From Bacillota bacterium (GTDB taxonomy: Bacteria > Bacillota > Sulfobacillia > JAJZIM01), in NCBI GenBank assembly GCA_021810565.1, contig JAJZIM010000032.1, positions 1 through 33,897 of the forward strand: a DNA stretch of 33,897 nucleotides. Direction: 5' to 3'. Within the stretch, counting starts at the first letter, position 1, and every line of letters starts with the position of its first letter. Of this stretch, positions 1-7,281 are shown one piece after another. Under the pieces are notes generated by a model, which did no database searches, had not been told where the DNA came from, and worked only from the letters and a program-made list of their open reading frames with translations. A program made the position numbers and the translations under genes.

Positions 1-177
1 CCCGTTCTGATCCGACGGATGCCGCCTTGCCACCCCCCCCGCGATGACCCCATTTCCGACCCATGGCCGACAATCCATGGTAATCAAAACATCCGCGGTC
101 GCCTCGCGCAAGCGGGATTGTCACCGCCCGCTTGACCCCCTCCCGGCTGCGCCTGGGAAGGGGAATGCGCGGGCGTC
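1..177. other. Window edge, no gene recognised
   Basis: I see no supportable gene here. The reading frame of the downstream ATPase is closed by a TGA at 133-135, so the preserved coding sequence cannot extend further upstream than that. A purine-rich stretch (GGGAAGGGGAAT) at about 155-166 could be the ribosome binding site for the ATG at 178. Confidence 0.4.
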
Positions 178-1242
178 ATGTTCATCGCCGAGACGGTGCA
201 ACGGCTGTCCGACGGGCACAGTGTGGTGCTGGCGGGGCCGCGGCGGACCGGCAAATCCAGCGTGGCCGCGTAGGTGCTGCGGCGAGTGCGGTCGACCGGA
301 GCCTACACGGCGGCGGTGGACCTGTTCTACGTGGGCAGCGTAGAGGAGCTGGCGACCAAGCTGCTTCAATCGGTGCTGGAGAACCGAACCGGTCCGTAGC
401 GGCGCTGGGCGCAGCTGGCGGGTGGGCTGCGGGAGCTCTTGTCCCGGGCGCAGGTGTAGGCCAAGATCCACGATCTGGAGCTGGGCTTTCTCCTGGAGCA
501 GCGGCGCCGGCAGCCGGAGGAGCTGCTGGAGGCGGCGCTGGCCACCCCGGCGCGTTTGGCGGGACGGGACGGGCGGCGGGTGGTCGTCCTCTTGGACGAG
601 TTCCAGGAGATCGAGCGCTTGGGGGGACAGCGGCTGCTGCAGCGGCTGCGGGCCAACCTGCAGCCCCAGCGCCGGACGGCGTACCTGTTTCTCGGCAGCC
701 GGATGACGTTTTTGTGCTCGCTGTTCGCCGACCGGGGTCAGGCCTTCTACCGGTTTGCCGTCCTGGAAGACCTGCCGGCGGTGCCGGAGGACGCGTGGCG
801 CAGCTACATCGGTGGCCGCTTGGCGGAGCAGGGCATCGGCGCGACCTCCCGGGCGCTGGATCTGCTGCTGGAGCGCACGGGGGGGCATCCCTACTGCACC
901 ATGGCCGTGGCGTACAACGCCTACCTGCAGACCAGAATGCACGGTGACGCGACCCTGGACGCGGACACGGCGCTTTTCGCGGTGGACCGGGCCTTGGAGC
1001 AGCTGGACAGCGCCTACGAGGCCCTGTGGCGAGACCTGCGGCGCGCCGCCCATGCCGACCGGGTCCTGGCGGCCCTTGCTTTGGGAGGGCGCCCCTATAC
1101 GCTGGGGATCCCCGGCTCCCAGGTGTCCAGGGCCTTGCGGCAGCTGCAGGAGGGGTCCGTGCTGGTCCGGGGAGAGGGCCGGGGACAGTACCACCTGGTG
1201 GATCCGCTGTTCGGGGAATGGCTGCGGCGCAAGCTGGCATGA
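178..1242 (+). pseudogene. DEXX-box ATPase interrupted by three in-frame TAG codons
   Basis: Read straight through, one frame gives 354 codons of an ATPase_2-type (archaeal ATPase-like) STAND/AAA protein. Walker A (AGPRRTGKSS) lies at codons 19-28 and Walker B (VVVLLDEFQE) at 135-144. The C-terminal winged-helix-like segment ends in YHLVDPLFGEWLRRKLA, typical of the family. The frame is broken only by TAG at 271-273, 397-399 and 457-459 (codons 32, 74, 94); there is no frameshift and no TAA or TGA. Several genes in this window use TAG as their normal stop, so general reassignment of the codon is unlikely. The simplest reading is a pseudogene carrying three CAG-to-TAG or TGG-to-TAG transitions. 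A TTG at 556 could start a fragment with Walker B but no Walker A. The family's role is often unknown; some members act in defence or mobile-element biology. Confidence 0.75.
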
Positions 1243-1266
1243 CAGAGGGAGGGTCGTTAGGCAAGA

Positions 1267-1321
1267 ATTAACGGTTTGTTCACCGATAGCACACGGCCTG
1301 TTCACACCTGGGCGCTATGAT
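1267..1321 (+). promoter_or_regulatory. Promoter region with a motif shared with 18231-18248
   Basis: ATTAACGGTTTGTTCACC at 1267-1284 matches 16 of 18 bases of an element upstream of the lipoprotein gene at 18300. A second TGTTCAC copy begins 22 bp after the first (1277-1283 and 1299-1305), about two helical turns. A TATGAT at 1316-1321 is a good -10 box, but no good -35 sits 16-18 bp upstream. This fits an activator-dependent promoter for the secreted protein gene at 1374. The regulator is unknown. Confidence 0.5.
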
Positions 1322-1373
1322 CTAAGCGCGGGCTCGCGCACGGGGCCAAGCGAAGCGAAGGAGGAATGCCCAG

Positions 1374-1952
1374 GTGTTTGTACGGGGTAAGACGACGGTG
1401 GCGGCCGTGACCGGGGGCGTGTTCCTGCTCCTGGGGGCGGCGGGGGTGTTCGCGGCCTCCCCCCAGGGGAGCACCGGCGCGCACCACGGCCAGCGGGGGG
1501 CCAAGATCGCGGCCATCCTGGCCAAGGACTCGGGACAGAGCGTGGCGCAGGTGGAGGCCTTGAAGGCCCAGGACAAGACCTGGAAGGCGGTGGTCAGCGC
1601 CCTCAAGGTGGATCCCAAGACCTTCCACCAGCAGCTGGGCTCCCTGGGCCGGGCCCGGGGCAAGCGGGGCGTGCTGGTGGCGGTGCTGGCCAAGGCTTCG
1701 GGCAAGACCAAGACCGAGATCCGGGCCATGAAGACCAAGGGGGTCAAGTGGTCCCAGGTGGAGAGCCAGTTGGGTCTGAGCCAGAAGACGGTCCGGTCCC
1801 AGGTTCGCGCGCGGCTGTCGGGCCGGATGCGCTCCCGGGCCGTGGCGGGTTTCCTGGCCAAGCTGTCGGGCAAGACGCCCAAGGAGTTGCGGGCCCTGAA
1901 GAAGCAGGACAAGACCTGGATCAACGTGGCCCACGCCCTGGGCATCCAGTGA
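1374..1952 (+). CDS. Secreted protein with three ~56-residue repeats
   Basis: This 192-residue protein starts at GTG, 8 nt after GGAGGA. Residues 1-28 form a signal peptide ending VFA, and the rest is basic and Lys-rich. Three related repeats follow at residues 44-84, 100-140 and 156-192. Each contains a LAK-x-SG-[QK] motif, a helix with ALK or AMK, then a KTW or VKW motif and a hydrophobic end (SALKVD, SQLGLS, AHALGI). No catalytic motif is visible and I do not recognise a named family. The basic charge and export signal suggest a cell-wall or surface-associated role. The gene lies 61 nt upstream of an SLH surface-protein gene and is probably co-transcribed with it, from the promoter region at 1267-1321. 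Confidence 0.85.
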   Translation: MFVRGKTTVAAVTGGVFLLLGAAGVFAASPQGSTGAHHGQRGAKIAAILAKDSGQSVAQVEALKAQDKTWKAVVSALKVDPKTFHQQLGSLGRARGKRGVLVAVLAKASGKTKTEIRAMKTKGVKWSQVESQLGLSQKTVRSQVRARLSGRMRSRAVAGFLAKLSGKTPKELRALKKQDKTWINVAHALGIQ

Positions 1953-2013
1953 GCACGGGGGGGCGACCATGGCGGTCCGCCCCCTTTTCTTGCGGCGGAG
2001 AGGAGGATCCGAA

Positions 2014-3381
2014 GTGCGATACAAGTTCTTGGCCTGGCTGGCGGCTTTGAGCCTGGCGGTGCCCCTGGGGGGAATGGCTTCGGCCCAAAGCGTGCAGGCG
2101 GCGGGGTACGGGGGGGCGGGCGGCGGCTTCGTGGACTTGGGACATGCCTCCTGGGCGGCCAGGTATGTAATCCTGCTGCACCTGGAAGGGGTGGTCCACG
2201 GGATGGGCAACGGCTATTTCCAGCCCAACCACGACCTGACCTGGGCCCAGGCGGTGGCCATGGTCGACCATTACGTGGGGGCGCATCCGTCCCAGGGTCC
2301 CTCCCTTAGCGGCGCGGTGCCCGGCGGGGTCCGTTCGGGGCTGGGGCGGCAGTGGTTCCGCCGGGACGTGGAGTACGCCTTCCGGCGCGGCTGGCTGGCG
2401 CAGGCCCGCAGTTGGGGTGGCTACATCGACCGGGCGGATTTCGCGCGCCTGGTGTTCCACTCACTGCAAATGCCGCGGCTATCCTCGACCCAAGTCGATC
2501 AGGTGCTGTCGGCGTACGCGGATGCCTCCCAGATCCCCGCGCGGGATCGCCAGGGGGTGGCCGTGCTCAGCCAGGACGGCATCCTGCACGGCTTTCGCAA
2601 CGGCACCTTCCGGCCCCTGTCCCGGCTGACTCGGGCCCAGGCCGCGGTGATCCTGAGCAAGGCCGAGCTGTTGCGCGGTGACCAGACCGGCACCGGGCAG
2701 GTGCTGCAGGGGACCCTGACGGTGGTCTCAGCCACCCCAGGGACCACTCCCGGCGGGGCGGGCTACCAGGGCACGGTCACGGTGCAGGCGGGCAGCGGGT
2801 CGGCGACCACCTACTATGTGGACACCGCCGCGTCCGTCTTCCTGAACAGCCAGGCCTCCAGCCTGGCGGCGCTGGCCCCCGGGGATCAGGTCAACCTGTA
2901 TCTGGACGCCGGCGGCAACGTGGCGTACCTCAGCGCCACGGCTGCGGCGAGCGCTCCCACGGCCACGGAGCAGGGCGTGGTGCTGCAGGCGGGGACGGGC
3001 GGGGTACTCCAGATCTACAGTCCCAGCACGGGGGTGACCCAGGTGACCCTGTCCACCGCCACCGGCGCCGCCCAGGCGGCCGCGCTGAGCCCGGGAGACG
3101 AGGTCGAGCTGCAAGGGGTGTCCAACGGGCAGGCCAGCGGCGTGAGCCTGGTCCAGGCCGCGGCGTCCTACCAGGGCACGGTGGAGAACCCCTCGGCGAG
3201 CGGTTTCCTGCTGGTTCAGACCAACGGGACGGCGCTGCCGGTCACGCCGGCCGCCGGGGCCTACGTGGAGGCGGGCGGCAGCCAGACCGAGCTTTCCGCC
3301 CTGAGCGCCGGCACGGCGGCGACGGTCTTCGGCTGGAGCTACGGCAACGGGCTGCAGGCATCCCTGATGGTGATCGGCTGA
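2014..3381 (+). CDS. S-layer homology (SLH) domain surface protein
   Basis: The protein is 455 residues long. I chose GTG 2014 rather than the in-frame ATG at 1969 because GGAGAGGAGGA lies just upstream of it and it begins a normal signal peptide (MRYKFLAWLAALSLAVPLGG). Three SLH modules follow, at roughly residues 39-90, 110-150 and 165-220, with motifs such as FVDLGHASWAARY, GYFQPNHDLTWAQA and GTFRPLSRLTRAQA. SLH domains bind secondary cell-wall polymer. The remaining ~230 residues form about three beta-rich units with recurring QGTV and LxPGDxVxL motifs, resembling DUF5666/OB-like modules. The protein is probably anchored non-covalently to the cell wall. It follows a secreted repeat protein, and a strong terminator at 3399 closes the unit. 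Confidence 0.88.
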   Translation: MRYKFLAWLAALSLAVPLGGMASAQSVQAAGYGGAGGGFVDLGHASWAARYVILLHLEGVVHGMGNGYFQPNHDLTWAQAVAMVDHYVGAHPSQGPSLSGAVPGGVRSGLGRQWFRRDVEYAFRRGWLAQARSWGGYIDRADFARLVFHSLQMPRLSSTQVDQVLSAYADASQIPARDRQGVAVLSQDGILHGFRNGTFRPLSRLTRAQAAVILSKAELLRGDQTGTGQVLQGTLTVVSATPGTTPGGAGYQGTVTVQAGSGSATTYYVDTAASVFLNSQASSLAALAPGDQVNLYLDAGGNVAYLSATAAASAPTATEQGVVLQAGTGGVLQIYSPSTGVTQVTLSTATGAAQAAALSPGDEVELQGVSNGQASGVSLVQAAASYQGTVENPSASGFLLVQTNGTALPVTPAAGAYVEAGGSQTELSALSAGTAATVFGWSYGNGLQASLMVIG

Positions 3382-3398
3382 GGTAGCAGGCAAGGATC

Positions 3399-3434
3399 AG
3401 CTCCCCTTCCCGGCGGCGGGGAGGGGAGCTTTTC
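3399..3434 (+). terminator. Rho-independent terminator after the SLH gene
   Basis: AGCTCCCCTTCCC (3399-3411) pairs with 3418-3430 in a 13-bp stem with one G-U pair and a 6-nt loop, followed by a short T-tract (3431-3433). It lies 18 nt after the SLH stop codon. The next 140 bases (3434-3573) contain no gene that I can support. Confidence 0.85.
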
Positions 3435-3573
3435 AACGGCGCAGGCGGCGGGAAAGGAGTGCGGGCCTGGACCGGTCCGCTCCCCGGCGGTCCCGGTCCC
3501 GCCCGGGGCACGCCGGTGGGCGTCCTGGCGAAGGGAGGTCATATGACGGCGGCGGCTGGCGGGGGGGTCGCCT

Positions 3574-3603
3574 TTGACACGCCCGGGGCAAGTGGGCTAT
3601 AAT
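3574..3603 (+). promoter_or_regulatory. Near-consensus promoter for tRNA-Sec
   Basis: TTGACA (3574-3579), an 18-bp spacer and TATAAT (3598-3603) lie 14 bases before the predicted first base of the tRNA. Both hexamers match the housekeeping sigma consensus exactly, as expected for a stable RNA gene. Confidence 0.85.
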
Positions 3604-3617
3604 CAGGCCGGTCATGC

Positions 3618-3715
3618 GGGGGCAGCTGGCAGGCTGGTGTGGCCCTTGGACTTCAAATCCAATGGCGGGCGCTTGCAGCGTCCGCGGTGGGTTCGATTCC
3701 CACATGCCCCCGCCA
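3618..3715 (+). tRNA. selC: tRNA-Sec (anticodon UCA)
   Basis: The 98-nt gene ends in an encoded CCA (3713-3715). The anticodon arm has stem TTGGA/TCCAA and loop CTTCAAA, giving anticodon TCA at 3653-3655, the hallmark of selenocysteine tRNA. A long variable arm pairs CGGGCGC with GCGTCCG, and the T arm is GTGGG-TTCGATT-CCCAC. The acceptor pairs GGGGGCA with TGCCCCC, with G as discriminator. I could not fold the D arm convincingly by eye. The tRNA is charged with serine, which is then converted to selenocysteine by SelA and delivered to UGA codons by SelB. None of the sel genes lies in this window. Confidence 0.93.
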
Positions 3716-3746
3716 TCTGCTTTTTTTGGGAGGGCGGGTGGGCGGC

Positions 3747-4346
3747 GTGCGGCTGTTGCGCACCTATTTCCTGAGCGGGCTGGTCTGGCTTTTGCCCGTG
3801 TTCATCACCGTCTACATCGCCTACCACATCTTCCTCTTCACCGACGACCTGTTGGGCGGTTTGATCTACCACTGGCTGGGCTTCTACCTGCCCGGCCTGG
3901 GTCTGATCGCCACCTTGGTGTTGATCGTCCTGCTGGGCGCTCTGATGAACAATTTTCTGGGCCGGGCCGTGCTGCGCCAAGCGGAGACGGCCCTCTTGCG
4001 TCTGCCGGTCCTGCGGGGGGTCTATGAAGCGTCCCGGCAGTTGGTGAACACCTTCCTGGGACGGGACCGGGGGACGCTCCGGCAGGTGGTGCTGGTGCCC
4101 TACGGCGGGGAGGGCTCCAAGGTGCTGGGCTTCGTGGTCGCCCCGGCCACGCCGGCCCTGGACGCTCGGGTGGGGGTGTTCATCCCCTTCTCGCCCCCCA
4201 CGGCCGGCTTCCTTTTTTTCTACCGCGAGCAGGACCTGCTGCCCCTGTCCCTGAGCGTGGAGGAGGCCCTGCGCCTGATCATGTCGGGCGGCACCCTGCA
4301 GCCGCCCTCCCTGCGCCACCCCCCCGCCGGCTACCCGCCGCAATAG
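3747..4346 (+). CDS. DUF502 family membrane protein
   Basis: This 199-residue protein belongs to the DUF502 family, whose function is not established. It begins with two strongly hydrophobic membrane spans, around YFLSGLVWLLPVFITVYIAY and PGLGLIATLVLIVLLGALMN. The conserved region reads LRLPVLRGVYEASRQLVNTF, then VVLVPYGGEGSKVLGFVVA and FIPFSPPTAGFLFFYREQDL, the usual DUF502 pattern. I prefer GTG 3747 because GGAGGG lies about 12 nt upstream; GTG 3738 is too close to it. The gene follows tRNA-Sec directly, separated by a T7 run that may end the tRNA transcript. No functional link to the tRNA is implied. Confidence 0.85.
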   Translation: MRLLRTYFLSGLVWLLPVFITVYIAYHIFLFTDDLLGGLIYHWLGFYLPGLGLIATLVLIVLLGALMNNFLGRAVLRQAETALLRLPVLRGVYEASRQLVNTFLGRDRGTLRQVVLVPYGGEGSKVLGFVVAPATPALDARVGVFIPFSPPTAGFLFFYREQDLLPLSLSVEEALRLIMSGGTLQPPSLRHPPAGYPPQ

Positions 4347-4397
4347 GCATCCGCCGCCTCCCTCCGGTATATAGAAGACCGGGAGGGTGGGGAAACG

Positions 4398-4625
4398 GTG
4401 CGGCTTTGCGACGTGCGGCGGGACCAGCTGGTGGAGGTCAAGGCGGTGGATGCCGCGGTGCGGGACCTCTTGCTGCGTCTGGGCATCGGGGAGGGCTGCC
4501 GCCTGCGCTGCCTGGAGCGGCTTCCCGGGGGCGGCCCGCTGGTGGTGTCCCGGGGTTTTTGGGAGTTGGCCATGGACCGGGAGCTTTGCCGGCAGGTTGA
4601 GGTCGTTCCCGCCCGGGGCCTTTGA
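4398..4625 (+). CDS. feoA: FeoA, ferrous iron transport accessory protein
   Basis: This 75-residue SH3-like FeoA protein starts at GTG and has the family pattern of an N-terminal strand, DLLLRLGIGEGCRLRCLERL, and a C-terminal strand ending near QVEVVP. FeoA is a small cytoplasmic partner that supports Fe(II) uptake by FeoB. The gene overlaps feoB by 4 nt, so translation is probably coupled. Upstream, CCCTCCGGT (about 4361) and ACCGGGAGGG (about 4378) form an imperfect inverted repeat around a TATATA. It could be an operator or hairpin, but I cannot assign a regulator. Confidence 0.9.
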   Translation: MRLCDVRRDQLVEVKAVDAAVRDLLLRLGIGEGCRLRCLERLPGGGPLVVSRGFWELAMDRELCRQVEVVPARGL

Positions 4626-6430
4626 GCGGCAGGCTCATCGCCCTGGCGGGCAATCCCAACGTGGGCAAGTCCGCCCTCTTCAATGCCCTCACCGGCGCCT
4701 ACGCCCAGGTGTCCAACTACCCGGGCACCACCCTGGAGCTGGCCGCGGCGCCCTGGGACGGCGGCGTCCTGGTGGACACCCCGGGCGTCTTCGGCCTGTC
4801 CGGATACAACGACGAGGAGCGGGTGGCCCGGGACATCCTGCTGCGCGCCGACGCGGTGATCGCCGTGGCGGCCGCCCCCTCCCTGGAGCGGGATCTGTTC
4901 TGCGTTCTGCAACTGGCCGACCTGGGCGTGCCGCTGGTGGTGGCCCTGAACCAGATGGACGAGGCGCGCCGGCGTGGGCTCACGGTGGACGGGGCGGCCC
5001 TGGCGGCGGATTTGGGCGTGCCGGTGGTGGAGGTGGTGGCGGTCCGGGGCTGGGGGGTGCCGCACCTGCGCCGGGCCCTGGACGCGGCCAGACCGGCCAG
5101 GACGGGCGCCTACCTCGACGACGCGACCCGGCTGGCCCAGGAGCGGCGCATATCCTTGCGGCGGGCGGTCCTGATCCTGGAGGGAGACGGCGAGTTGGCC
5201 GGCGCGGCGGGGGTGGCGCCGGGGAGCGGGCGGGAGCGCATCTACCGTCGGCGCGCCCAGCGGGCGGCCGCTCTGGCCCGCCAGATCGTCATGGGGCGGG
5301 GCGGGAGGGGCGCGTGTTCCGACCGGATGGGGCGGTGGCTGCTGCGCCCGGCGGTGGGCTTTCCGGCCCTGGCGGCGGTGCTCGCCGTCTTGTATCTCTT
5401 CTTGGGCTGGTTCGTGGGGCAGCGGGTGGTGGGGTTCACCGAGGGCGTGCTCTGGGGGGACTGGGTGGCGCCGGTCCTGCGCCGCCTGATGCTGGAGCGA
5501 GTGGGGGCGGGGGGCCTGCCGGAGGCGGTGCTGGTGGGACCCCACGGGCTTTTAACCGCCACGGCCGGCTACCTGCTGGGGCTGCTTTTGCCGCTGGTGT
5601 TCTCCTTCTATCTGGCCCTGGGCTTTTTGGAGGACTCCGGCTATCTGCCGCGCCTGGCGACGCTGCTGGACCGGGCGATGGAGGCCGTGGGCCTCAACGG
5701 CAAGGCGGTGATCCCCTTCGTCCTGGGCCTGGGCTGCGTGACCATGGCCACCTTGTCCACGCGGCTTTTGAGTACGCGGCGGGAGCGCACCATCGCCACG
5801 GCGCTCTTGGCGCTGGCCGTTCCCTGCTCGGCCCAGACCGCGGTGATCCTGGGGCTCTTGGCGCCGCTGGGTCCGCGTTTTTTGGCGCTATATGCCCTGA
5901 GCCTCCTGGGGGTGTTTTTGGCCGCGGGCTTCCTGCTGCGGGAGACGGTGCCGGGGCGCACCGCGCCGCTCTTGTTGGACCTGCCCCCGCTGCGCTGGCC
6001 GCGTCCCGGGAACATATGGCGTAAGGCGGCGGCCCGTTCCGGCGGGTTCCTGCGGGAGGCGACCCCCTACTTCTGCTACGGCAACCTGGGCCTGGCCCTG
6101 TTGGCGCAAGGGGGGATGTTGACCCGGCTGGAGGCCTTCTTGCAGCCGATGACCCAGGGCTTTCTGGGCCTGCCCGCCCGGGCCGCCCGGGCCTTCCTGC
6201 TGGCCATGATCCGCCGGGATCTGGGGGCGGCCGGACTCTTGGGCCTGCACCTCGACCCGGGCCAGACGGTGGTGGCGGCCCTGACGGTCACCCTGTTTCT
6301 GCCCTGCCTGCCTTCCCTGCTGCTCATCTTCAAGGAGCGGGGCTGGCGGGAGGCCCTGCTCATCTGGCTGGGCACCCTAACCGCGGCCCTGGCGGTGGGG
6401 CGCCTGGCGGCATGGCTGCTGGTCCGCTGA
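4622..6430 (+). CDS. feoB: FeoB, ferrous iron transporter
   Basis: This 602-residue FeoB has an N-terminal GTPase domain: G1 GNPNVGKS at 10-17, G2-region threonines in NYPGTT at 32-37, G3 DTPG at 52-55 and G4 NQMD at 110-113. A helical linker follows, then the membrane domain with Gate motifs such as YLPRLATLLDRAMEAVGLNG and GCVTMATLSTRLL. FeoB carries Fe(II) across the cytoplasmic membrane. The start is a TTG inside the feoA stop (TTGA overlap), and a later start would remove the first strand before G1. The protein is somewhat shorter than many FeoB proteins. No FeoC is present. Confidence 0.93.
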   Translation: MSGRLIALAGNPNVGKSALFNALTGAYAQVSNYPGTTLELAAAPWDGGVLVDTPGVFGLSGYNDEERVARDILLRADAVIAVAAAPSLERDLFCVLQLADLGVPLVVALNQMDEARRRGLTVDGAALAADLGVPVVEVVAVRGWGVPHLRRALDAARPARTGAYLDDATRLAQERRISLRRAVLILEGDGELAGAAGVAPGSGRERIYRRRAQRAAALARQIVMGRGGRGACSDRMGRWLLRPAVGFPALAAVLAVLYLFLGWFVGQRVVGFTEGVLWGDWVAPVLRRLMLERVGAGGLPEAVLVGPHGLLTATAGYLLGLLLPLVFSFYLALGFLEDSGYLPRLATLLDRAMEAVGLNGKAVIPFVLGLGCVTMATLSTRLLSTRRERTIATALLALAVPCSAQTAVILGLLAPLGPRFLALYALSLLGVFLAAGFLLRETVPGRTAPLLLDLPPLRWPRPGNIWRKAAARSGGFLREATPYFCYGNLGLALLAQGGMLTRLEAFLQPMTQGFLGLPARAARAFLLAMIRRDLGAAGLLGLHLDPGQTVVAALTVTLFLPCLPSLLLIFKERGWREALLIWLGTLTAALAVGRLAAWLLVR

Positions 6431-6467
6431 CCGGGCCGGGCGCGGGCTCGAGAATTAAAAACAGCGT

Positions 6468-6496
6468 TTGACAAGCGAGGAAGGCGGGATTAAAAT
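6468..6496 (+). promoter_or_regulatory. Promoter for the qcr operon
   Basis: TTGACA (6468-6473), a 17-bp spacer and TAAAAT (6491-6496) make a near-perfect housekeeping promoter. The leader to the qcrA start is about 145 nt. Near its end a perfect 6-bp hairpin, GATGGC-CTCGC-GCCATC (6615-6631), directly precedes the GGGAGG ribosome binding site and might influence initiation. That last point is inference. Confidence 0.8.
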
Positions 6497-6649
6497 GGTG
6501 GACGTGCATGGAACCTTAGGACTATAAACAGGCCGGGGGGTGGTGTGCTGGGGGGTCCGCCGGGCCGCGAATTGTGCTTTTCGTAACATGGATTCCCCTG
6601 AGGAACCGCAACGGGATGGCCTCGCGCCATCGACGGGAGGGATCAGCCT

Positions 6650-7252
6650 ATGAGTGATGAGAACGAGAAGCTTCCCCCCGGGGAAGTGACGCGGCGCAAG
6701 TTCCTGACCGCGGGGATGGGGGTCATCGGCGGGGTGCTGGGACTGGGGTATCTGGGCATGGGCCTCAAGTACATGTTCCCCCCGGCGCCGATGATGCGCA
6801 CCCCCTGGCAGGAGGTGGGCCTCGTCAAGGATTTCACCATCTCCGACGCCAAGCTGGTGCCCCTGCTCTATCAGGGCCATCGGGACGGCGTTTGGGTGCT
6901 CAAGTGGAGCGACAGCTACGACCACCAGTTCTCCGGCAAGCGGCTGGCCGCTTGTACTCAGCCGGCGCTCAGCGGCAAGGCCGCGACGGCGGAGCGCTAC
7001 GACCACACCAACTCGAACCAGTTCTCCGTGTACGACATGCATTGTCCCCACCTGCACTGTCCCTTCGCCTCCACGGGAACGGGGTTCGCCTGCCCGTGCC
7101 ACGGCAGCCAGTACACTCTGGACGGCTGCCACATCGCGGGGCCGGCGCCCCACGGCCTGTACCTGCACAGCTGGAAGGTTGAGGCGGGCAAGCTGTACGT
7201 GGCGGGCATCTATGGCTACGTGGGCACCCACATGGGTGACCAGAACGCCTGA
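6650..7252 (+). CDS. qcrA: Rieske iron-sulfur subunit of menaquinol:cytochrome c reductase
   Basis: This 200-residue protein carries a TAT-type export/anchor sequence (TRRKFLTAG, twin Arg 15-16) and one membrane helix at about residues 22-42. Its Rieske domain has ligands Cys132 and His134 (CPHLHC box) and Cys148 and His151 (CPCHGS box). Cys137 and Cys150 are placed for the conserved disulfide. It passes electrons from menaquinol at the outer face of the membrane towards cytochrome c. The gene is first in an operon with the fused cytochrome b/c gene 29 nt downstream. A helical insert of some 20 residues precedes the cluster-binding region, within the normal range for Gram-positive QcrA. Confidence 0.93.
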   Translation: MSDENEKLPPGEVTRRKFLTAGMGVIGGVLGLGYLGMGLKYMFPPAPMMRTPWQEVGLVKDFTISDAKLVPLLYQGHRDGVWVLKWSDSYDHQFSGKRLAACTQPALSGKAATAERYDHTNSNQFSVYDMHCPHLHCPFASTGTGFACPCHGSQYTLDGCHIAGPAPHGLYLHSWKVEAGKLYVAGIYGYVGTHMGDQNA

Positions 7253-7281
7253 GCGGGGCGGGAAAGGGGGAAGGGAATAGC

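Noticed and set aside
178-1242. Reassignment of TAG to an amino acid in this organism
   Set aside because: Good genes in the window end in TAG (csoR, the cytochrome b/c fusion, DUF881, trmFO and the gene at 32364), so TAG works as a stop.
121-1305. Long open frames on the minus strand opposite the ATPase pseudogene
   Set aside because: Their composition (Arg, Pro, Gln and Ala runs) is that of antisense shadows in GC-rich DNA, while the plus frame holds clear Walker motifs.
3543-3602. 19-codon frame (ATG 3543 to TAA 3600) with GGAGG upstream, before tRNA-Sec
   Set aside because: The ribosome binding site is only 4 nt from the ATG, and the frame runs through the tRNA promoter. Probably chance.
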